Shown here one piece after another: positions 23,202-34,060 of a stretch of 64,000 nucleotides of DNA (position 1 is the stretch's first letter; every line of letters begins with the position of its first letter). The notes under the pieces are model-generated. The model ran no database searches and was not told the DNA's origin. It saw nothing but the letters and a program-made list of their open reading frames with translations. The position numbers were made by a program, and so were the translations under genes. The DNA comes from Pyrocephalus nanus (taxonomy: Eukaryota > Chordata > Aves > Passeriformes > Tyrannidae). The stretch is from NCBI GenBank assembly GCA_038380795.1, contig CM076264.1, positions 5,582,001-5,646,000 of the forward strand, read 5' to 3'.

Positions 23202-26200
23202 GTAGGTCAGTTACTGCTGCTCTGTGTAATCCTGCCTCATAACTTGCCTCAAGATTGTTTTTTCCCTTGGTGTTCAACACCAATGAGCCTTAAAGCTGCA
23301 AGATACGATAGGTCAGGTGTATATGTGTGACTAAATTATTTTGGCAAATCTGTCTTTTTATTGTTTGGGCTTTTAGAATTATATTAAGCGCAAAGTGGAG
23401 TTGCAGTGTTATTTTAATTTTTTACTAAGCGAAAAGCAAATGAGTTTAACTTGCACCTGCACCCACTACTTGCCTTGCTGCTGCATTCACACCTTTTCAT
23501 GTAGTGAGCAATTTTCACTAAAAATCAACAGGCTCCTTGGGTAAATTTTTGGTCAATTAATGTCTTCAGTTTAACATGAAAATTACACAAGGTGAGGCAT
23601 AAAGCTTATGACATTCAGAAAAACAGTAAAAAGCTAGAATTTGTCATTTTTGCTTTAAATGCCAACTGGTTTGCAGAGCTCAGTTGATGGAACTTAGCTG
23701 GGCACTGGGCTGAACACTGACCATCCCCAGTGTCACAGACAACAGTAATGAAGATGCTGAGTGACAGTGACAAGCCTCAGATTTTTCCACTAAGAACTGA
23801 TATACTGCAAAAGAGAATGCAAAGCAGATTTATATTAGTTATCAATCATGCTGCTAACATCACTATTTCAAAACTTACAAAACAGGATATAAAAGCAGAT
23901 CCTGTATTTACTTATTTGTTGGTTCACCTGAGTTCATTCTTCAAAGAGCGTAAGAATGCCACTGCGGTTGTCACTTTTTTTTTTAAAGAAAGGAAGTAAA
24001 ATAAAACAGAACTATGTTATGGCAAAGCAATGTGTATAAAATACTCTAATATTTTCTTTCCAACTAGTTACAAGCCAAAAATAAAAACTTGATGTTTAGG
24101 CATCTTTTAATATTGAAAATCATCCAAAATTACCATTTATTAAACTGTGAAACAATAAAGCTTTTAATTTTATTCCATCTTAGTTTAAGAAACTATTTCT
24201 GGCAGCTCCTTTAGAAAAAAGAATTCCATGCAAAGCATGAATGATTGTAACAATTGTGTCCCGTAATCAGAAATTATCAGAGTGCTCTCAGATTTCTTAA
24301 CTGTGGTTGAATTGCTTTAATATCTCTGCCATTAGTCTTTGTCATTCACTCAGTACCTCATTGTAGAATTAGTTGATAAAAATATATTTTCCCTTCATAA
24401 GTAGCTATTAAAAAATTGTTTTCAGGTTTTGTTTTACACTCTTTAGACTCAGGAACAGACTTTGTTTTTCTTGGACAGAATTTGTCCAGATTCAGCATTT
24501 AAAGTAGATCTTAAAATATGACTGGTATTACAAAACTGGCGAAAGCCAGAAGAACCAGAACATAAGGTCGTCTTGTCAGAGGTGTTGAGCACTCAGAATT
24601 CCTTTTCAGCCTTGTTTCAAAATGGAACCTTTGGTTTCCAAAAGTGTAAAATCCTTGGCTGATATTTTCATGTAAAGTCAAATGTGCTGTGTTTTACAAG
24701 AAGTGGTTAATCTGCAAAACTGTTACCTGTCCATTTGTGCCATGTTCTCTTATTTCTGGTGATAACATTTGGAGTCATTAAAGGAGGGTGATAGGGTTGT
24801 AAATGGCAATGCACACTTGTGCTGTCCTATTAAAGATAGTGTAGATAAGAGGGGTCAGCACAGACAAATAGTCAAAAGGCTTGGATCAAATTGCTTTCAT
24901 GCCAGTTGTCACCATTAGAGTTTCAGGGAGAGTTTGGTTTGTTTTTTTTGGGGTAGAGTTTGGATATTTTTCTAGTTTTATTTGGACACACATTTTCCAG
25001 TTGGTTTGCATGCAGTTATACTCAGATATAATTCAGAATGCTTTATGAAAAATTTAGCGTCTTTATTTTTTCTTTGGTTTTTTAAAAAGATTTTCATACT
25101 ATCTTTCCCATGCTGAAGCTTGAGCCATTGTATGTATGTGGAAATACAGAAGAGAAAGTCTCTGTCTTCTGCAACACCTCACTCAGGCTTAAATCATTGC
25201 AAGTCACAGATGAAATGTGCCTGTGCTGCTGCTATTTAGGGAGATTTAAGTGGTGCTTTAGGCTTTGTGCACATTCTTTCCATTCTAGATGCACATTTCT
25301 AGGGCTGGAGAATAATTACATATGGCCATCATATTATATCATAATTAAGCAATTAAAGTATGCTCGTGGCACTGTGCAGAGATTAATGACTGAACAGGAG
25401 AAGTTGCCACAGCTTATTACACAGGCTGGCTCTCAATCCTCTTGGTACAGCTTCTGGGCTGTGTTATTGCTGTCATAACCTGTGCTGATTTTCAAGAGGT
25501 GAAGATAGGAATATTAATCTTTTTCATTAAAGCTACTTTCTTCTGAATCTTTCATAGAATCATATACTTCAAAAAAGCTGCTACTTGGCTTCTCTGAAGG
25601 AGCAATGTAAACCACAGTTGTTTTGGGTTACCGTGTTGAATATAAGAATTGTTCATTTTTGCTAGTTTTTGTTTCCATTGTTTTGTCGAAAATATGTTAT
25701 CTGAAGTAATAAAAAATGTAATTTTGATCAATTACCTTTAAAAATACAGCCCAGTGCTCCACTGTATCTTTGAGATTCATTCTGTATGAACAAAAACTGG
25801 ATAAGCATTCCAAAAGAAGGAACAAACTCACTGTGCTAGGAAGCCAGAGATAGCCCTGCAGTAAGCACACAGTCAGTTCTTATCAAATCACACTGTTGCA
25901 CACACTCAGAGATGTGGGCACATACACATACACCAGCCAAGGGTTAAATTCTTGTCCCAGTTAGTCTCTATTCATGTAGCTCTGTTAGTAATTTGCTACG
26001 TTTTACTATGAATTAACATTGAAATATTGAACAGGAAAACTTGGCTCAGTATCAGCATCCAATATGAATTTTAAATCCTCATTTTATTTTGTAAAACTGT
26101 CATACTTTAATTTCAGAAAATAGTATTTTTTTTCTAATTGCATGCTGTAGATTCAGCTAAAATGTACGTCAGCCTTTTGGAGTAACACTTATTGTATTAG

Positions 26201-26511
26201 CTCAGGGAAGTCAGTACTCCAGCAGGCAGTTTTGAGAATACATCTGATGGTATCTCCAAATATCAAAAGGCTCAGTCAGCTACTCATGTATTAGAAATCT
26301 GTGTTAAGTAACTATGCTTGGAAATCCCCACAAATGTTATTTATGACAGGCCTTGAAATATGGAAGAATAAAAAAGTGAAGACAGATGGGCAGTCAGAAG
26401 AAAATCTGGCTGTCTATTGATGCCCATCAGCATGGTGGTCTGAAGAATATAGAAGATGGTTACTTTGAAATAGTAATCAAATTTTCCCTCCTTGTTTTTC
26501 CTTTCAAACAG
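23202..26511 (+). other. Intron E/F
   Basis: This 3.3 kb phase-2 intron is AT-rich. I recognise no transposon, RNA gene or coding signal. The 122-codon open frame at 25110-25478 has no domain signature. Confidence 0.75.
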
Positions 26512-26762
26512 CTATAGGCTTTCTGGTGGCAATTCCCAATTCACAATCAACCCATCTACAGGACAAATCATCACCAGTGCCCTCCTCGATCGAGAGACAA
26601 GGGAGAACTACACTTTGGTGGTGGTGGCGAGCGACGGGGGCTACCCCAGGGCTCTCTCCAGTTCCACCAGTGTGCTCGTCTCTGTTGCTGATGTGAATGA
26701 CAACCCACCCAAATTTCAGCACCATCCCTATGTCACCCACATCCCATCACCTACCACCTCAG
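26512..26762 (+). CDS. FAT4: FAT4 exon F (cadherin repeat)
   Basis: This 251-nt exon (local residues 631-714) runs from phase 2 to phase 1. It encodes the second half of a cadherin repeat with SQFTINPSTGQI, the LDRET motif and VVVASDGG, ends it with the linker ADVNDNPPKF, then begins the next (YVTHIPSPTTSG). The last repeat lacks the usual PEN motif on its first strand. The donor is TCAG|gtaaca at 26763. A CR1 copy starts only about 45 nt past the donor. Confidence 0.94.
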
Positions 26763-29710
26763 GTAACATGATCAGTGGCACTGCTGGGGATACTTCAGAT
26801 TGCATAAATATAGAATGGTTTGGGTTGGCAGGGAGCTTGAAGATCATCTCACTCCAACTGCCCTGCCATGGGCAGGGACACCTTCCACTAGACCAGGTTG
26901 GCCCATCCAACCTGTCCTTGAACACTTCCAGAGAGGAGGCATCCACAACTTCTCTGGGCAACATGTTAATGAAATGCAAAGTTGTGCCACAAGGCATGCT
27001 TCTGAGATGTTCCTATACAGCTGTTTTCCTCGTATTATCTTCATGTTGCATGGGAAAAGAGGAAGATCAAGGCTCAATATATCACCCACAGTTTAGCAGG
27101 TTTTTTTTAGTGTGTTCCTGCCATCTAAATTCAGTTATGTTCCTGTAGTTATATAAAGTAAATATAGTGTAAATGAGCACCCACTCTAACAAGGGATTAA
27201 ATTATTTTGCCAGGCTTAGGTAGACAAATGGCCTCTTTTTATTTCAGGGAGTCTCGTCTGTGTGTTGATATTCTTTTTCTGCCCTGAGACATTCTTAAAG
27301 ATGATTTTGACAACTTCTTCTGAAAGAGCTGTGTCTGTATCACAGATGTTAACTATGTTGCTTTCTCTTGAGCCAAGTGATGAGGTAAAATAAAATAAAA
27401 GTGAAGCCAAGCAGAAACCTTCCTTTTGTGAAGCCTACACGCAAATTAATATGACTTCACTCAACACAACATTTAGGTTCTGATTTGGTTTATATTTAAA
27501 CAAACCTGATAAATAAATACATTAGAAATGGATAAGTCAAAAATACTATTATTTTCTATTTGCTGAATTGGCATTTCAAGGGGAAAGAAGGGAGAACGTG
27601 TATTTGCAGGAGGATGGAGAGAATTTAGTGAAAGATTCTCCTATTTTGAGAATTTTTTCCAAGGTTTAAAATGAACTAATACCAGGACCTCTACTATCTC
27701 AATACAGTAAAAGGATTTTATAATCTGATCGCTTTATTTCCATGAATTCACCCAACTGCAGTTAGAGAGGTCGGCTGAGGAAGTTGGAAATGCTGTATTT
27801 TCACGTGCTTACACAGACATGGATATGTGATGCCTACAAAGAGGATTCCAAGACAAATGCTTTACAAAACAAATTTTCCTTTAAAAGAAAAAAAAAAAAA
27901 AAGGCTTGTTTCCATGTCTTGGTTTTCTCTCTAAATTTAAAACAATTGCAAATACTTTTCCTTTTTATGGAAGAATGAATTTGTTTACAATTCTTCCCTG
28001 TTTCCAGAACAACATTATGAAATTGTTTTATTATTGCATTGGTGAATCTTTGTGTATTCTGACTAGGGCACAGTCCTTTGTCTGGTTCTTTTTGGGGTGT
28101 TTTTTTTAAATGCTTGTAATGAGGAGTACACATAGGTTGAAATGATGGTTTCTGGCCATATCTTTTTGGATCCTTTTTGTATAAAATCTCTCATAACTAG
28201 AAACATATAGAAAGCCTGAGCTGTGTTTACTCTGTTTTCAACTTAGCAGAAATCTAGAGATGCATGCACTTTTTTATTCTTTTAAAAGGAAAGGTAGTAT
28301 CTTTTCACATTATTTTGAGAGGCTGTTGATAATGATGTAACTAGCAGGCATGGCATCCACTACAAAACCAAACAAGATCTTTAGTGGAGTTGAATGTAGC
28401 ATCTGAAATAGCTTTTCCAGAAAAAAAATAAGAGCAAACTCTCATAACTTGATCAAGACTTTTGCTTTTATTCCAATCATAAAATATCTTGTGTAAATTT
28501 TGAAAGAAAAAGCCTAATTTCCTTGTTATTTTTTTAATCGAGTTTAAAAGGGGAAACTATTAATAATAGTTAATAATATTATTTGTGTACCAGAAGTAAC
28601 AGATCTTCATTTCTTCATGTCCCATTTCTCACATGGGTTTGAATACTGTTCTTGTCTAAATATTCCTGCCCCTGGAGTGCAAATCACTGCACATGACAAA
28701 TAGTGACATGAAGTGTAGTTTTAAAGGGATGCTGTCAAAGTCATTCCTGCCTATAAATGATTTTTGCCTTAAGAGTTTGAAAATAACATGATTTTTATAC
28801 AGGAGTGGGTAATTTCTACATTTTAGTATCAGCAAAGCATCAACAGGGTGTTCTGCACATTGGTTGGACAGTGTCAAATTTGAAAGGCATGCTGTGCATT
28901 AGATCTATGAAGTCCAGTGAGAAAGGACACCCTGGATTCTCCTTGCAGATGGACAAATATAGACGTTAATGCAAATATAGTCAAGCTCATTGTGAAGCAT
29001 AAATTCAGACAACCTGAAACATCTGAATATATTCATGTTACTGTAATAGTGTGCAATAGTTTCATATTTCTGTTTTACCCCTTTCTCAGATGGCCAGCAT
29101 GCTTTTAAAAATGCAGTGCTGTTAGTTGCTGTCCTTAGAATACCCTTAGAAGCAAGAGGCTAGTGGAGAGAAAGGAGCAGCACCTGGGGAATAGGAAGAG
29201 AAAGGACAACAGGGGAAGGCGGGTGTGTAGGAGAAATGTCTATGGGTGCTGCCTGCTCACTTATGTAACCTTAATAGTCCTTGAATTCCAGCTTTGGTGA
29301 GTTTCTTTACATGGCTAAATAAACTATGAATAATATAAAAAAAGTCAAAGTAGCATTCAGTCTTATTAGGTTTACGGCTTTCGTAGTGTGAATGTTCCAG
29401 AAGTAGTAGGATGATAGGCTTCCAAAAGGTTGCAGGTCCATTTTTGAGTGCAGTCACTGAGTTCAGTACATCTATCTGTCTGCATGCATGCAGTGTCCTG
29501 TTTTTCGATCCCATGGTTTTTGGCTGCGTGCATGTCTTGTGGACTCACAAACACATGCCCCTTGTTGAACTTACCATCTTCTGAAAAAGGCAATGCATTT
29601 TTGGAAGAGCATACTGCTCCAGGATATGCTTCCAGGGAAAAGCTGGCATCACATTTCCTGCAGTTGGTGCATTCATTAAATGACTGGCCTAACTTTGTTC
29701 TCCATTTCAG
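26763..29710 (+). other. Intron F/G
   Basis: This 2.9 kb phase-1 intron contains a CR1 fragment at 26808-26971 and an A-rich tract near 27888. The rest is AT-rich with no recognisable feature. Confidence 0.75.
26808..26971 (-). mobile_element. CR1 LINE 3'-end fragment beside exon F
   Basis: The + strand reads ATAGAATGGTTTGGGTTGGC, CTGCCATGGGCAGGGACACC, TCCACTAGACCAGGTTGGCC and CCTTGAACACTTCCAGAG, which is the reverse complement of a CR1 tail. Read on the - strand it still translates to the end of the CR1 reverse-transcriptase frame (LPREVVDASSLEVFKDRLDG). It is 5'-truncated. Confidence 0.92.
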
Positions 29711-32700
29711 GTTCATTCGTGTTTGCTGTGACTGTCACCGATGCAGATGCCGGATCCAATGCTGAACTCCATTATTCCCTTGTTGGGAAAAACTCTGAGA
29801 AGTTCCACATTGATCCAGCGAGGGGGGCAATCCTGGCTGCGAAACCGCTGGTGGGAGAGTCCGAAGTCACCATTTCTGTTCACGTGAGGGATGGCGGCCG
29901 GTACCCCAAGACAGACTCTACCACCGTCACTGTGAGGTTCGTGAACAAAGCTGAATTCCCTCGTGTTCAGGCAGACCAGGAGACTTTCACCTTCCCTGAA
30001 AACCAAGCAGTCGGTACAGTTGTTACCACCGTCTCTGGATCTTCAGCCAGAGGAGGTTCCTTGTCCTACTACATCGCCAGTGGTAACCTGGGCAGCACTT
30101 TTGTGGTCGACCAGGTGACAGGACAGCTTTCTGTCAGGCGGGCTTTGGATTTTGAAGCCATACAGAAATACGTGGTGTGGATTGAGGCCAGAGATATGGG
30201 CTTTCCTCCCTTTTCCTCATACAAAAAATTGGAAGTAACGGTGATAGATGTCAATGATAATGCACCAGAGTTTGAGCAGGATCCCTTCATTGCAGAAATA
30301 GTGGAGAACCTGTCCCCACGGAAGATACTGACAGTGACTGCTGTGGACAGGGACAGTGGTCTAAATGGACAGCTAAATTATGAAATAATTGAGGGCAATA
30401 CTGAAAATAGCTTCAGTATCAATCGAGCCACTGGTGAGATCAGGAGTGTCAGGCCCTTGGACAGGGAGAAACTTTCTCAATACACACTAACCATAAAAGC
30501 TTCAGATAAAGGCACTCCACTCCAGAGCACGACTGTCAAAGTTATTATTAATATTTTAGATGAAAATGACAATGCTCCAAGGTTTTCCCAGATATTCAGT
30601 GCTTCTGTGCCGGAAAATGCACCGCTGGGTTTTACAGTAACCCGGGTCACAACATCAGACGAAGACATTGGGGTGAACGCCATCAGCAGGTACTCCATAA
30701 GGGATACGAGTCTCCCATTTACCATAAATCCCAGCACTGGGGACATCACCATCAGCAGACCACTGAACAGGGAGGACACTGACCGCTACAGGATCAGGGT
30801 CTCTGCGCATGACTCTGGGTGGACGGTGAGCACGGATGTCACCATATTTGTCATGGATGTCAATGACAATGCCCCACGATTTACAAAGCCATCCTATTAC
30901 CTGGAGTGCCCTGAGCTTCCTGGGATTGGGTTAAAGGTCACCCAGGTTTCAGCCACTGATCCAGATGAAGGGTCAAACGGCCAAGTCTTCTACTTCATAA
31001 AATCCCAGTCTGAGTTTTTCCGCATTAATGCAACCACGGGGGAAATTTTCAACAAGCAGTACTTAAGGTACCAAAACTCCAGCCGTTCAAGCAACGTCAA
31101 CATCAATAGGCACAGCTTCATCGTTACGTCTTCAGACCGGGGCAGTCCCCCTTTAATGAGCGAGACAACTGTCACCATTAACATAGTGGACAGCAATGAC
31201 AACGCGCCGCTGTTCCTCGCTCGGAAATACTTCACTCCTGTTACTAAGAATGTGAGGGTTGGAACAAACTTAATCAAAGTTACTGCCGTGGATGACAAGG
31301 ACTTTGGCTTGAATTCTGAGGTGGAGTACTTTATCTCTGATGAGAGCAAAACTAATAAATTCAGGCTGGACAGGAGTACAGGCTGGATTTCTGTGTCATC
31401 TTCACTAATGGCAGATTTGAATAAAAACTTCCTGTTTAAAGTGAAAGCCAAGGACAAAGGTAATCCTCCGCTCTCATCCGAGGTATCTGTTGAAATAGTA
31501 GTAACAGAAGAAAATTACCATACACCTGAGTTTTCCCAGAGCCGTATGAGTGTTACTGTCCCAGAGAGTCACTCTGTTGGAACAGTAATCAGGACAGTTT
31601 CAGCACGAGACAGAGATGCTGCTATGAACGGATTAATCAGATATAACATTTCCTCTGGAAATGAAGCTGGAATCTTTGCTATCAACACAACTACCGGTAC
31701 ACTGACACTAGCAAAGCCACTTGATTTTGAGTTATGCCAAAAGCATGAGCTGGTTGTTACTGCCACGGATGGAGGATGGGTGTCCAGAACAGGCTACTGC
31801 AGTGTCACTGTTAATGTCGTTGATGTGAATGATAATTCTCCAGCATTCAGCCCTGAGGACTACTTTCCCAACGTGTTAGAGAATGCCCCCAGTGGGACAA
31901 CTGTTATTTGTTTAAACGCCACTGATGCTGACTCTGGACCTAATGCTGTGATCGCATATGCCATTCAGTCCTCAGACAGTGACCTCTTTGTCATTGACCC
32001 CAATACGGGAACAATCACCACCCAGGGATTTTTAGATTATGAAACAAAGCAAAGTTACCATTTAACAGTAAAGGCTTTCAATGTTCCAGATGAAGAGAGG
32101 TGCAGCTTTGCTAGTGTCAACATCCAGTTAGAAGGGACAAATGAATACGTGCCCCGTTTTGTGTCCAAGCTTTATTATTTTGAGGTTTCGGAGGCAGCCT
32201 CCAAAGGTACTGTCATAGGTGAAGTTTTTGCAAGTGATCGTGATATGGGAACTGATGGAGAGGTCCACTACCTTATCTTTGGCAACAGCAGAAAGAAGGG
32301 CTTCCAGATAGATAAGAGGAGTGGCCAGATCTATGTTTCAGGACCTCTTGACAGAGAAAAAGAAGAACGAATCTCTTTGAAAGTCCTTGCAAAAAATTTG
32401 GGCAGCATTCGTGGTGCAGACATAGATGAAGTAACCGTTAATATCACTATACTGGATGCCAACGATCCTCCCGTTTTTACCTTAGGAACCTACAACATAC
32501 AAATCAGCGAAGGTGTTCCTCCAGGCACCCATGTCACATTTGTTAGTGCCTTTGATTCAGATTCCGTCCCTAGCTGGAGCAGGTTTTCCTATTTCATTGG
32601 CTCTGGCAATGACAACAGCGCCTTTTCCATCAACCCACAGACGGGACAGGTGACAGTCACCGCAGAGCTGGATCGAGAAACGCTGCCTGTCTACAACCTG

Positions 32701-34060
32701 TCTGTGCTGGCCATTGATTCGGGAACACCATCTGCTACGGGAAGTGCCTCTCTGTTGGTAACTTTGGAAGATATCAACGACAACGGCCCTACCTTGTCCA
32801 CCAGCCAAGGAGAAGTCATGGAGAATAACCGTGCAGGAACTCTTGTGATGACGCTTCAGTCATCAGACCCTGATCTCCCTCCCAACCAGGGTCCTTTTAC
32901 GTATTACTTGCTCAGCACTGGTCCTGCGACCAGCTACTTCAGCCTCAGCACTGCTGGCGTTCTGACAACGACGAGGGAGATCGACAGGGAGCAAATCAGC
33001 GATTTCTACCTGTCGGTGATTACGAGAGACTCTGGTGTCCCTCAGATGTCTTCCACAGGAACTGTGCATATCAAGGTAATAGACCAAAACGACAACCCAT
33101 CTCAGCCCAGAACGGTAGAAATCTTTGTTCACTATTATGGCAACCTCTTCCCAGGCGGAATTTTGGGCAACGTAAAGCCACAGGATCCAGACGTGCTAGA
33201 CAGCTTCCAGTGCTCCCTCACCTCAGGAGTCACCAGCCTCTTCAGCATTCCGGGGGGTACCTGCGAGCTGCACTCGCAGGCGAGGTCCACAGATGGCACA
33301 TTTGACCTGGCCATCCTCAGCAATGATGGGTTACATGGTGCCGTCACCAGCAGCGTCCGGATTTTCTTCGCAGGTTTCAGCAACACCACCATTGACAACA
33401 GCATCCTCCTTCGCCTGAGCGCCCACAGCGTGCGGGACTTCCTGACAAACCACTACCTCCACTTCCTGCGCATCGCCAGCTCCCAGCTGACGGGGCTGGG
33501 CACTGCCATCCAGCTCTACGGGCTCTATGAGGAGAGCAACCACACCTTTCTGATGGCGGCCGTCAAGCGCGGCAACAACCAGTACGTGAATCCCAGTGGC
33601 GTGGCCACCTTCTTCGAGAGCATCAAGGATGTCCTCTTCCGCCAGAGCGGGGTGCGGGTCGAGGCTGTGGACCACGACTGGTGCCTGCAGAGCCCCTGCC
33701 AGAATGGAGGGAGCTGCCTGAGGAGGCTGGCGGTGGGCCCAGCTCTGAAGACCCACGAGAGCATCCCCGTCATCATCGTGGCCAACGAGCCCCTCCGGCC
33801 CTTCGTGTGCCGGTGCATGCCGGGGTACGATGGGAGTCTGTGCGAGACCGATATCGACGAGTGCCTCCCTTCCCCCTGCCACAATGATGGCACTTGCCAC
33901 AACTTGGTGGGAGGCTTCTCATGCAGCTGCCCAGAGGGTTTCACTGGCATGGCTTGCGAGAGGGACGTCAACGAGTGCCTTTCCAACCCTTGCAAAAATG
34001 GTGCCGCCTGCCAGAACTTCCCAGGAAGCTTCAACTGCGTTTGTAAAACCGGATATACAG
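29711..34060 (+). CDS. FAT4: FAT4 giant exon G (cadherin repeats and EGF 1-3)
   Basis: This 4,350-nt exon (local residues 715-2164) is phase 1 at both ends, 1,450 codons without interruption. It finishes one repeat ending in the atypical VNKAEFPRV, then holds ten cadherin repeats with linkers near 30250, 30555, 30855, 31190, 31505, 31820, 32130, 32455, 32770 and 33080, and a last cadherin-like segment (33110-33400) with weak motifs. A unique segment (33400-33660) precedes EGF 1 (33675-33850). That module has a long loop between its third and fourth cysteines. Calcium-binding EGF 2 starts DIDEC and EGF 3 starts DVNEC. EGF 2 and 3 carry the Asn-hydroxylation pattern CxNxxxxFxCxC. EGF 3 is completed by exon H. 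The linkers EENYHTPEF, GTNEYVPRF and DANDPPVF depart from consensus. Base composition becomes much richer in GC after about 33380. The acceptor is TTCTCCATTTCAG and the donor is gtacgt at 34061. Confidence 0.97.

Noticed and set aside
23190..26520. Suspected frame disturbance at the exon E/F junction
   Set aside because: The split Ser codon and the reading VISYRLSGG form a normal cadherin strand, and phases match.
28552..28575. Small AT palindrome (AACTATT/AATAGTT)
   Set aside because: Seven-base arms in AT-rich DNA are expected by chance.
33331..34034. Antisense open frames of 189 and 169 codons under exon G
   Set aside because: They are shadows of GC-rich FAT4 codons; the sense frame carries the clear EGF and cadherin-proximal sequence.
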